Below are positions 32,043-39,850 of a DNA stretch of 64,000 bases, in pieces. The stretch spans positions 14,735-78,734 of the forward strand of contig JAEWBY010000108.1 in the NCBI GenBank assembly GCA_023390905.1, written 5' to 3'. The number at the start of each line of letters is the position of its first letter. The first letter of the stretch is position 1. The notes below the pieces were generated by a model. That model was given only the letters and a program-made list of their open reading frames with translations. It ran no database searches and was not told the origin of the DNA. The stretch is from Pseudomonadota bacterium. Its GTDB lineage: Bacteria > Pseudomonadota > Gammaproteobacteria > Xanthomonadales > Xanthomonadaceae. The translations under genes were made by a program, and so were the position numbers.

Positions 32043-32360
32043 ATGCGTATCGAGACTTACGGCCACGAGATCGAAGTCACTCCCGCCCTGCGCGAGTACG
32101 TCGAGAGCAAACTGAAGCGGCTTGAACGCCACTTCGATCAACCCTTCGAGGTCCGTACGCAACTCTGTACCCGCAAACCCGACTACGTCGCCGAAGCGAC
32201 CCTCTCCCTTGCCGGACGTACCCTGCACGCCGACGCCGGCGCGCAGACCATGTATGCCGCCATCGACATCCTGGCCGACAAGCTGGATCGTCTGCTGGTC
32301 AAGCACAAGGAAAAGAAGACCGAAGTCCAGCGCGGTCCTCGCAGCGAAGCCCTCGGCTGA
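32043..32360 (+). CDS. hpf: Ribosome hibernation promoting factor HPF (short form)
   Basis: Protein of 105 residues. The S30AE domain is visible: IETYGHEIEVTPALREYVESKL at the start, then a beta strand with ATLSLAGRTLHADA, and ADKLDRLLVKHKEK. It binds the small ribosomal subunit and promotes inactive 100S dimers in starved cells. It lacks the extra dimerisation domain of long HPF. A strong GGAGG ribosome site is present. Its position after rpoN is conserved. Confidence 0.93.
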   Translation: MRIETYGHEIEVTPALREYVESKLKRLERHFDQPFEVRTQLCTRKPDYVAEATLSLAGRTLHADAGAQTMYAAIDILADKLDRLLVKHKEKKTEVQRGPRSEALG

Positions 32361-32380
32361 CACCGCCCGCCTGCCGGGCA

Positions 32381-32408
32381 GCTCCCGCGGCCACGCCGCC
32401 GCGGGAGC
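32381..32408. terminator. Strong GC stem-loop between hpf and hprK
   Basis: GCTCCCGCGGC / GCCGCGGGAGC forms a perfect 11-bp stem with a 6-nt loop, 20 bases past the hpf stop. No T-run follows, so it may be a partial terminator or an RNA-processing site that lowers expression of the downstream PTS genes. Confidence 0.5.
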
Positions 32409-32527
32409 AGACACGATACCCCTGACCTTCCGCATTCGCGGTTGTGTCCCACGCGCATTACACTTCCTGACGCCCCGCATGGCCGGGCGCGTATTGGCGC
32501 GCCCGTGATCCGATCGAGCCGCCCTGC

Positions 32528-33481
32528 ATGATGAATACCAGCATCACCGCCCGCGAACTGTTCGAACAGCAGAAGGAGCGCCTGGTCCTGCGCTGGGTCG
32601 CCGGGCAGAAGGGTGAGCACCGCGTGCTGGATGCCGGAGACACCATCGCGCGTCGTCCGTCGCTGGCCGGCTATCTCAATGCGGTGTATCCGAACAAGGT
32701 GCAGATCCTCGGCACCGAGGAACTGAGCTGGCTGGATTCGCTGGATTCGCGCCAGCGCTGGGAAACGATCGAGAAGATCATCCAGTTCCGCCCGCTGGCG
32801 CTGGTGATCAGCAAGAACCAGCAATGCCCCGAGGATCTGCGCGAGGCGGCCAACGAATCGGACACGCCGCTGTGGGTTTCGCCCAAGCGCGGCCACGAAC
32901 TGCTCAACCATCTGTCCTATCACCTCGCCCGCACGCTGGCGCCGCGCGTCACGCTGCACGGCGTGTTCATGGAGATCTATTCGATCGGCGTGCTGATCAC
33001 CGGCGAAGCCGGATCCGGCAAGAGCGAACTGGCGCTGGAACTGCTGAGCCGCGGCCACCGGCTGGTGGCCGACGATGCGCCGGAATTCACCCAGATCGCG
33101 CCGGACGTGCTCGACGGCACCTGTCCGGAACTGCTGCAGGATCTGCTGGAAGTGCGCGGCCTGGGCGTGCTCAACGTGCGCGAGATGTTCGGCGACACCG
33201 CCGTCAAGAAGAACAAGTACCTGCGCCTGATCGTGCATCTGACCCGTCCGATGACCGAGCCCAGCGCCCACGGATACGAACGCCTGACCGGCGACTCCGG
33301 CACGCGCCACGTGCTGGACCTGGACGTGCCGCTGATCACCCTGCCGGTGATGCCCGGGCGCAACCTCGCCGTACTGACCGAAGCGGCCACGCGCCTGCAC
33401 ATCCTGCGCACCAAGGGCATCGATCCGGCGGCGATGTTCATCGCCCGCCACAGCAACCTGCTGGAGCGCAGCACGCCATGA
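32528..33481 (+). CDS. hprK: HPr kinase/phosphorylase
   Basis: Enzyme of 317 residues that phosphorylates Ser46 of HPr and can remove that phosphate. Walker A GEAGSGKS is at 159-166, preceded by LHGV with the family His144, and followed by LVADDAPE and the HprK signature GLGVLNVREMFG. The N-terminal domain (1-130) is the usual proteobacterial form. Its target HPr, encoded four genes later, keeps both His15 and Ser46. It overlaps rapZ by 4 bp. Confidence 0.94.
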   Translation: MMNTSITARELFEQQKERLVLRWVAGQKGEHRVLDAGDTIARRPSLAGYLNAVYPNKVQILGTEELSWLDSLDSRQRWETIEKIIQFRPLALVISKNQQCPEDLREAANESDTPLWVSPKRGHELLNHLSYHLARTLAPRVTLHGVFMEIYSIGVLITGEAGSGKSELALELLSRGHRLVADDAPEFTQIAPDVLDGTCPELLQDLLEVRGLGVLNVREMFGDTAVKKNKYLRLIVHLTRPMTEPSAHGYERLTGDSGTRHVLDLDVPLITLPVMPGRNLAVLTEAATRLHILRTKGIDPAAMFIARHSNLLERSTP

Positions 33482-34392
33482 TCCACGCCGTCAGCGACGA
33501 GGAAATCCCGGCCTCGGTGCGCGCCGCGCCGCCGACCGTGGTCATCGTCAGCGGATTGTCCGGATCCGGAAAATCCGTGGCGCTGAAGACCTTCGAGGAT
33601 CTGGACTACTACTGCGTCGACAACCTGCCGGTGGACCTGCTGCCGCCGTTCGTGCGCAGCCTGATGCGCGGCGGCGACACCCTGCCGCAGAAGATCGCCG
33701 TCGGCATCGATGCACGCAGCCGCAACATCGAGCTGGGCCGGCTGGCGCAATGGCGCGCGGCGCTGGCGCAGCTCGGCCTGGAAGGCACGCTGATCTTCTT
33801 CGATGCCAATGACGAAGTGCTGTTGCGTCGCTATTCGGACACCCGTCGCCGCCATCCGCTCGGCCACACGGGGCTGTCGCTGAAGGAGGCCATCCGCCGC
33901 GAGCGTGAGCTGGTCGAACCCCTGCGCGACGCCGCCGACGTGGTCATCGACACCAGCCAGCTCAACGTCCACCAGCTGCGTCGCCGCATCATCGCCGAGT
34001 TCGCGCTCAATCGCGGCGCCGCGTTGTCACTGCTGTTCCAGTCCTTCGCCTACAAGCGCGGCGTGCCGGCCGATGCGGATTTCGTGTTCGATGCGCGGGT
34101 GCTGCCGAATCCGCACTGGAACCCCGAACTGCGGCCGTATTCGGGTCGCGACGCCAAGGTGCGCGAGTTCCTGCGCGAGCAGGCCGACGTGAACGAATAC
34201 GTCGGCCAGGTCAGCCAGTTCCTCGACACCTGGCTGCCGCGCCTGCGCGGGGAAACGCGCAGTTACGTGACCATCGCCTTCGGCTGCACCGGCGGCAAGC
34301 ACCGTTCGGTCTATCTGGCCGAAACCCTCGCCCAGCACGCGCGCAACCAGGGCTGGGAAGAGGTCGCCACGTTCCACCGCGAACTGGATTGA
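33478..34392 (+). CDS. rapZ: RNase adapter RapZ
   Basis: Protein of 304 residues. Walker A GLSGSGKS lies at 26-33 and the C-terminal RNA- and metabolite-binding domain has GCTGGKHRSV. In E. coli RapZ binds glucosamine-6-phosphate and guides RNase E to the small RNA GlmZ, so controlling GlmS; the same role is likely but no GlmZ-like RNA was seen here. Translation is coupled to hprK. In E. coli the gene also lies in the rpoN-hpf-ptsN-rapZ-npr order. Confidence 0.93.
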   Translation: MIHAVSDEEIPASVRAAPPTVVIVSGLSGSGKSVALKTFEDLDYYCVDNLPVDLLPPFVRSLMRGGDTLPQKIAVGIDARSRNIELGRLAQWRAALAQLGLEGTLIFFDANDEVLLRRYSDTRRRHPLGHTGLSLKEAIRRERELVEPLRDAADVVIDTSQLNVHQLRRRIIAEFALNRGAALSLLFQSFAYKRGVPADADFVFDARVLPNPHWNPELRPYSGRDAKVREFLREQADVNEYVGQVSQFLDTWLPRLRGETRSYVTIAFGCTGGKHRSVYLAETLAQHARNQGWEEVATFHRELD

Positions 34393-34492
34393 TCCCGGCG
34401 GCGTCGTACCGCTGGCGGGGCGCCATCGCTGCAACGGCCAATCCCGTGAAGAATGCTTCCGGGCGGTCATGGCCGTCTGCTAACGTTCCGGG

Positions 34493-34885
34493 ATGGCCTG
34501 TGGCATTCTCCTCATCACCCATCCCGGTTTCGGCGCTTCCCTGCTTGCGGTCGCCAGCGCGCTGCTGCGGCCGCTCCCGCTGAAGGCCGAGGCGTTCGAG
34601 GTTCCGTTCGATGCCGACATGGAGGCACTGCTGCCGCAGGCATCGGCCGCGCTGCGCCGGGTGGATGGAGGCGAAGGCGTGCTGGTGCTGACCGATCTGT
34701 ACGGCGCCAGCCCCAGCAATCTGGCCGGCCGGCTCGCGCGCCTGGGCACGCCGGTACGGCGGGTATCCGGACTGAGCCTGCCGATGCTGTTGCGGGTGAT
34801 GAATTATTCGGAACAGGGACTGGACGAACTGCCGGCGACCGCCGCCGCCGGCGCACGCAATGGAGTCATTCACGACGATGCTTGA
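34493..34885 (+). CDS. PTS EIIA component, mannose/fructose type
   Basis: Protein of 130 residues. The phosphorylated His is H10 in LLITHPGFG, and the second motif VLVLTDLYGASPSN matches the EIIA-Man fold. It would take phosphate from HPr, but no EIIB, EIIC or EIID gene is nearby, so the phosphate probably carries a regulatory signal rather than importing sugar. The gap after rapZ is 100 bp, and it overlaps ptsH by 8 bp. Confidence 0.9.
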   Translation: MACGILLITHPGFGASLLAVASALLRPLPLKAEAFEVPFDADMEALLPQASAALRRVDGGEGVLVLTDLYGASPSNLAGRLARLGTPVRRVSGLSLPMLLRVMNYSEQGLDELPATAAAGARNGVIHDDA

Positions 34886-35147
34886 GCGCGAACTCACCGT
34901 TTCCAACCGTCTGGGCCTGCATGCCCGCGCCACCGCCAAGCTGGTGCAGGCGCTGGCCGGCTATCGCTGCAACGTCACGCTTGCGGCCAAGGGACGCGAA
35001 GTCAACGCCAAGAGCATCATGGGCGTGATGCTGCTGGCGGCCGGCCAGGGCACGCCGGTCACCGTGCGCGTGGATGGCGAAGATGAAACCGCCGCGCTCG
35101 AAGCCATCGCCGCGCTGTTCGAACGACGATTCGACGAGGACGCCTGA
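34878..35147 (+). CDS. ptsH: Phosphocarrier protein HPr
   Basis: Protein of 89 residues. ATG 34878 gives the family N-terminus MLERELTVSNRLGLHARA; an in-frame ATG at 34860 adds six odd residues. H15 (GLHARAT) accepts phosphate from enzyme I, and S46 (AKSIMGV) is the HprK target. Both sites are intact, so the protein can report both PEP level and HprK activity. It overlaps EIIA and, by one base, enzyme I. Confidence 0.94.
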   Translation: MLERELTVSNRLGLHARATAKLVQALAGYRCNVTLAAKGREVNAKSIMGVMLLAAGQGTPVTVRVDGEDETAALEAIAALFERRFDEDA

Positions 35148-36865
35148 TGCGCAAGCTGCTGTCGGGCCACGGCGCTTCGCGCGGCAGCGCGCTGGGACGC
35201 GCCCGGGTCCGGCTGCCGCATGCGCTCGAGGTCGCCGAACAGCACATCGATGCGGACGAGGTGACCGCCGAGCTGACCCGGCTGCACCACGCCGTCAGCG
35301 AAACCCGCGAGGAAATGCATCGCCTGCGCGCGCGCCTGCACGGCGCACTCGCGCACGAGGTCGGCGAGTTCCTCGATCTGCACGCCCTGCTGCTCGATGA
35401 TCCGGAACTGCTGCGCGGGCTGGATGAATTGATCGAGGTCGGCCGCTACAGCGCCGACTATGCACTGCGCCTGCAACGCGATCGCCTCGCCGCCGTCTTC
35501 GAGACGATGGACGACGCCTATCTCAGAAGCCGCATGGACGATCTCGATCACGTGATCGGGCGCATCCACGCGCATCTGCAGGAACGCGCCGAACCGACCG
35601 AAGGCATGGCCGGCGAGATCCTGGTCTGCGACAACGTCGCGCCCTCGGAACTGGCGCAACTGCAATCGCAGGGCGTGGTCGCCATCGTCACCTCGGGCGG
35701 CAGCACGCTCTCGCACAGCGCGATCCTGGCGCGCAGCCTGCATCTTCCGCTGGTGGTCGGCGCGCAGCAGGCCCTGCTGCGCATCAATGACGGCGACGCG
35801 CTGATCGTCGATGGCGGCACCGGCGACGTGGTGGTCGAACCGGGTCCGGCCGATCTGGTCGAATACCGCGCACGCCTGCGCGAAGCCGCGCGCGAGGAAC
35901 GCGAACTGGGCCGCCTGCGTTCCAAGCCCAGCCGCACGCGCGACGGCGTGGACATCGCGCTGTTCGCCAACGCCGAATCGCTGGATGACGTCGCGCGCGC
36001 GCATGCGCTGGGCGCGGCCGGCATCGGCTTGTACCGCACCGAGTTCCTGTTCCTGCAACGCAACGAGTTGCCGGACGAGGACGAACAGTTCCGCACCTAT
36101 CGCGAAGTCGTGCTCGGCATGAGTGGCCGACCGGTGACGATCCGCACCCTGGATCTGGGCGCCGACAAGGCCGACCGCACCGGTCTGGTGATGGACGACG
36201 AAGACAATCCCGCGCTCGGCGTGCGCGGCGTGCGGCTCTCGCTGGCGCGCGATGGCGTGTTCGACACACAATTGCGCGCCATCCTGCGCGCCTCGGCCTA
36301 TGGACCGGTGCGCATCCTCGTGCCGATGGTCAGCAGCCGCGAGGAGATCGTCGCGGTCAAGCGGAGGCTCAGGAAGATCGCCGCCCGCCTGCGCGATGAA
36401 GGCCAGGCCATCGCCGAGGGCATTCCGCTCGGCGCGATGATCGAAGTGCCCGCCGCGGCGATCGCGATGCAGGGTTTCATCGACGACGTGGACTTCGTCT
36501 CGATCGGCACCAACGATCTGGTGCAGTACCTGCTGGCGGCCGATCGCAACAACGAAGCGCTGGGCGAACTGTATTCGCCACTGCATCCGGGCGTGCTGCG
36601 CCTGTTGCGGCATGTCATCGGCATCGGCGCCGAACACGGCAAGCCGGTCGCCATCTGCGGCGAAGTGGCCGCCGACCCGCGCCTGGCCCCATTGCTGCTG
36701 GCGCTGGGCCTGCGGGAATTCAGCCTGCACCCGAACACGCTGCTCGAACTGCGCCGCGCGATCCGCGACAGCGACTGGAACGCATTGCAGGATCGCGGAC
36801 ACAAATTGTTGCAGGTCCGTGACCGCGCCGGCATCGAGCGCTGGCTGAAGGCGGCGACGCAGTAG
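35147..36865 (+). CDS. ptsI: Phosphoenolpyruvate-protein phosphotransferase (enzyme I)
   Basis: Enzyme I of 572 residues that moves phosphate from PEP to HPr. The N-terminal HPr-binding domain and swivel domain carry the active-site His190 in GGSTLSHSAILARS. The PEP-binding barrel shows GIGLYRTEFLFL, IRTLDLGADK, SIGTNDLVQYLLAADRNN and ICGEVAAD with the catalytic Cys. No GAF domain is fused, so it is not the PtsP (nitrogen) form. Last gene of the supercluster. Confidence 0.94.
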   Translation: MRKLLSGHGASRGSALGRARVRLPHALEVAEQHIDADEVTAELTRLHHAVSETREEMHRLRARLHGALAHEVGEFLDLHALLLDDPELLRGLDELIEVGRYSADYALRLQRDRLAAVFETMDDAYLRSRMDDLDHVIGRIHAHLQERAEPTEGMAGEILVCDNVAPSELAQLQSQGVVAIVTSGGSTLSHSAILARSLHLPLVVGAQQALLRINDGDALIVDGGTGDVVVEPGPADLVEYRARLREAAREERELGRLRSKPSRTRDGVDIALFANAESLDDVARAHALGAAGIGLYRTEFLFLQRNELPDEDEQFRTYREVVLGMSGRPVTIRTLDLGADKADRTGLVMDDEDNPALGVRGVRLSLARDGVFDTQLRAILRASAYGPVRILVPMVSSREEIVAVKRRLRKIAARLRDEGQAIAEGIPLGAMIEVPAAAIAMQGFIDDVDFVSIGTNDLVQYLLAADRNNEALGELYSPLHPGVLRLLRHVIGIGAEHGKPVAICGEVAADPRLAPLLLALGLREFSLHPNTLLELRRAIRDSDWNALQDRGHKLLQVRDRAGIERWLKAATQ

Positions 36866-37252
36866 CGCGCGCCCGCGATGCGCGGCGGCTCGTGCCGCCA
36901 GCAGCGGCAATGCATCGGATCGACGGCGGATGCGGTTGCGGCGGATGAACGACACCGGCCGACAACGCCCTACGGTATCGCCCCAGCCTGCAAGCGCGCC
37001 TTCAGCCGACCCGAACTCCGCCTCGGAATTGCAGTCCCTCCTCCAGCAGTGCATCCCACTGATGAAGCGCGGGCTTGCATGCCTCACGTGATCCTGCTCG
37101 GGTCCGTTGCCTCACCCTGCCTTGTGTTCCAGGCGTTGCCCGACCCATGCCCGGGGTTTTCACGCGCTGTATGAAAACGCGATAATGCAGGCATGAACAC
37201 CTGATGCCACGGTCGCATCCGTCCTGCGGATCGGCCACGTTCGGAGCGCCAC
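36866..37252. other. Intergenic region between ptsI and mgtE, no gene seen
   Basis: This 387-bp stretch has no convincing reading frame on either strand. Just after ptsI is a 6-bp stem GGCGGC-TCGT-GCCGCC (36884-36899), a weak terminator candidate. A GATAAT at about 37182-37187 could be the -10 of the mgtE promoter, but the matching -35 is poor. No known magnesium riboswitch pattern was recognised. Confidence 0.4.
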
Positions 37253-38614
37253 ATGGCCGAAGCCGTCCGCCACGACAAGACCGCGCGTCAACTGCGCCTG
37301 CTGTCCGATGCCCTGGACAGTGGCCGGCTCGGTCCCGTGCGCCGGCTGGTCAACACGCTGGCGCCAGCGGAAATCGGCAACCTGCTCGAATCGCTGCCGC
37401 CGGGCAAGCGTGAGGTCGTATGGGGACTGGTCGATGCCGAGGATGACGGCGAGGTGCTGGTCCACGTCGGCGATGAAGTGCGCGAAAGCCTGCTCGCCGA
37501 AATGGACACCGACGAAATCGTCGCCGCGGTCGAGGATCTCGACATCGACGATCTGGCCGATCTGGTCGAGGACCTGCCCGATACGGTCATCGACGAAGTG
37601 CTCAAGTCGATGGATCGCGAGAACCGCGAGCGGCTCGAGCAGGTGCTGTCCTATCCCGAGGACAGCGCCGGCCGCCTGATGAACCCGGATGTGGTCACCG
37701 TGCGCGCCGACGTCAATGTCGATGTGGTGCTGCGCTACCTGCGCCTGCGCGGGGAACTGCCGGATCACACCGATCACCTGTTCGTGGTCAGCCGCCGCCA
37801 CCAGTACCTGGGCCGCGTCTCGCTGGCCTCGCTGGTGACCCACGATGACAGCACACCGATCAATCGCCTCATCGACGACGAGCAGCCGGCGATCGATGTC
37901 AGCGAGCGGGATGATGAAGTGGCGCGGCAGTTTTCCGATCACGACTGGATCTCCGCGCCGGTGGTCGATGACAACAACATCCTGCTCGGCCGCATCACCA
38001 TCGATGACGTGGTCGACATCATCCGCGAGCAGGCCGAGCACCAGGCGCTGAGCGCGGCCGGTCTGGACGAGGACGAAGATCTGTTCTCGCCGGTGCGGCG
38101 CGCTTTCCGTCGCCGGCTGATCTGGCTCGGCATCAACCTGTGCACGGCGTTCCTGGCCGCGAGCGTGGTCGGCGAGTTCGCCGACACCATCGACAAGGTG
38201 GTCGCGCTCGCGGTGCTGATGCCGATCGTCGCCGGCATGGGCGGCAACGCCGGCACGCAGGTGCTCGCGCTGATGGTGCGCGGCCTGGCGCTCGGCCAGG
38301 TCGGCGCGTCCAACGTGCGCACGCTGCTGTGGAAAGAAGTTCGGGTGGCGCTGATCAACGGGCTGGCGCTGGGCACGCTGCTCGGCGTGATCGTGCTGCT
38401 GTGGTTCAAGAGCATCGGGCTGTCACTGGTGATCGCCACCGCGCTGACGGCCAACCTGCTGTTCGCCGCACTGGCGGGCGTGATGGTGCCGGTGGCGCTC
38501 AAGCGTGCCGGTTACGATCCGGCGCTGGCCAGCAGCATCTTCCTCACCACGGTGACGGACGTGATGGGCTTCTTCACCTTCCTGGGCCTGGCCACGCTGG
38601 TCCTGCTGCATTGA
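37253..38614 (+). CDS. mgtE: Magnesium transporter MgtE
   Basis: Mg2+ channel of 453 residues. The N-terminal acidic superhelical domain (about 10-130) shows LADLVEDLPDTVIDEV, two CBS domains follow (VVTVRADVNVDVVLRYL and a second ending ITIDDVVDIIREQ), then a linker helix and five membrane helices from about 285. The pore segment GMGGNAGTQ is intact. Cytosolic domains close the channel when internal Mg2+ is high. ATG 37253 has GGAGCG ahead. It follows the PTS genes but has its own gap. Confidence 0.94.
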   Translation: MAEAVRHDKTARQLRLLSDALDSGRLGPVRRLVNTLAPAEIGNLLESLPPGKREVVWGLVDAEDDGEVLVHVGDEVRESLLAEMDTDEIVAAVEDLDIDDLADLVEDLPDTVIDEVLKSMDRENRERLEQVLSYPEDSAGRLMNPDVVTVRADVNVDVVLRYLRLRGELPDHTDHLFVVSRRHQYLGRVSLASLVTHDDSTPINRLIDDEQPAIDVSERDDEVARQFSDHDWISAPVVDDNNILLGRITIDDVVDIIREQAEHQALSAAGLDEDEDLFSPVRRAFRRRLIWLGINLCTAFLAASVVGEFADTIDKVVALAVLMPIVAGMGGNAGTQVLALMVRGLALGQVGASNVRTLLWKEVRVALINGLALGTLLGVIVLLWFKSIGLSLVIATALTANLLFAALAGVMVPVALKRAGYDPALASSIFLTTVTDVMGFFTFLGLATLVLLH

Positions 38615-38688
38615 CCCGTGTTGCGCCGCAGAGCGTGGCGCGGCGCGCACCGGCGTATGCTCGTTTCGCCGCCATCCGGATGATCGCC

Positions 38689-39486
38689 ATGTCCTTTCCC
38701 TCGCGCCTCGCATTGCCGTTGATCCTTCTGCTGCTGTCCCTGGCCGGTTGCGCGTCATCGCCGCCGAACGCACACGGCGAGTTCGTCGCGCGCGAGGTGA
38801 AGGTCGATGGCCGCACGCATCGCTATCAGGTCTTCGTGCCCGCCACGCACGGCGCACGCGGACGATTGCCGGCCATCCTGTTCCTGCATGGATCCGGTGA
38901 ACGCGGCGACGACAACCAGGCGCAGTTGAAGGTCGGCCTGCCTGCGTATCTGCGCGAGCACCGCGATGACTTCCCTGCGCTGGTCGTGATCCCGCAGGCG
39001 CCGGAGGACAGCGAGTGGACCACCGATGCGGGTCCGATCGCGCTGGCCGCGCTGGATGCGGCGATGCGCGAATTCGACGTCGATCCGCAACGCGTCTACC
39101 TCACCGGGCTGTCGATGGGCGGCTATGGCAGCTACGAGCTGGCCTTGCAGCAGCCACGGCGTTTCGCCGCCGTGGTGCCGGTGTGCGGCGGACTGACCGT
39201 CGACTGGACCGACGCCCGCCCGCAGATGCAGGCCCACAGCGTGGCCGGTGCCACCGATCCGTTCGCCGCCGCGGCTGAAAAACTCAAGGACACGCCGATC
39301 TGGATCTTCCACGGCGCCAAGGATGATGCAGTGCCGCCGGCGCAGTCGCGGCGCATGTACGCCGCGCTGCTGGCGGCGGGCGGCAACGTGAAATACACCG
39401 AATTTCCCGAGGCCAACCACAACTCGTGGGATCCGGCCTACGCCACCGCCGAACTGTGGCCGTGGCTGTTCGGGCAGCACCGCTGA
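38689..39486 (+). CDS. Lipoprotein alpha/beta-hydrolase (esterase/phospholipase-like)
   Basis: Protein of 265 residues. The N-terminus is a lipoprotein signal with lipobox LAGC (Cys21), so it is anchored in an envelope membrane. The catalytic set of the carboxylesterase/polyhydroxybutyrate-depolymerase-like fold is visible: oxyanion region LFLHGSGERG, nucleophile S142 in GLSMGGYGS, Asp in GAKDDAVP and His in EANHNSW. Likely an esterase or peptidase of unknown substrate. ATG 38689 is chosen; 38680 is possible. The stop overlaps the next ATG (TGATG). Confidence 0.83.
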   Translation: MSFPSRLALPLILLLLSLAGCASSPPNAHGEFVAREVKVDGRTHRYQVFVPATHGARGRLPAILFLHGSGERGDDNQAQLKVGLPAYLREHRDDFPALVVIPQAPEDSEWTTDAGPIALAALDAAMREFDVDPQRVYLTGLSMGGYGSYELALQQPRRFAAVVPVCGGLTVDWTDARPQMQAHSVAGATDPFAAAAEKLKDTPIWIFHGAKDDAVPPAQSRRMYAALLAAGGNVKYTEFPEANHNSWDPAYATAELWPWLFGQHR

Positions 39487-39773
39487 TGGCCGAACTGCTG
39501 CGCGATTACTTCACCGGAGGCTGGCGCGAGCGCGTGCTGGAATGCGCCTGCGGCTGGCGCGGCGATTCGCGCGCGATGGTGATGGATCTGCACGATGAGG
39601 TCACCGATTACGCCTGTCCGCAGTGCGCGAACCTGCTGCTGATCGTCAATCACCCGGGGCTGGAGGATGTGCGCCGCGCGGCGGAGGCCGGGCACCCGGA
39701 AGCCCGCGAGCATTGGGCCATCCTGCAATCGGCCGGGTTGGAGACCGATTCGCGGGATCCCCCTGCGGAGTGA
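39486..39773 (+). CDS. Small zinc-ribbon-like hypothetical protein
   Basis: Protein of 95 residues, not recognised as a named family. Four cysteines in two pairs, C20-x-C22 and C44-x2-C47 (ECACGW and YACPQCAN), suggest a zinc ribbon. The remainder is acidic and helical (EDVRRAAEAGHPEAREHWAI) with no signal peptide or membrane helix. Its start overlaps the preceding stop, which supports real translation. It could be a regulatory or adaptor protein; no function is claimed. Confidence 0.65.
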   Translation: MAELLRDYFTGGWRERVLECACGWRGDSRAMVMDLHDEVTDYACPQCANLLLIVNHPGLEDVRRAAEAGHPEAREHWAILQSAGLETDSRDPPAE

Positions 39774-39850
39774 TCACGCCGCAGCCCTGGCGCTCAACTT
39801 CCGGCCCGCGCGGCCGATAGCCTTGCTGCCTCCCCCTCCCGCGCACACCC

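Noticed and set aside
36878..37174. 98-codon open frame between ptsI and mgtE
   Set aside because: No ribosome site, odd composition with many Arg, Cys and Pro, and no recognisable family.
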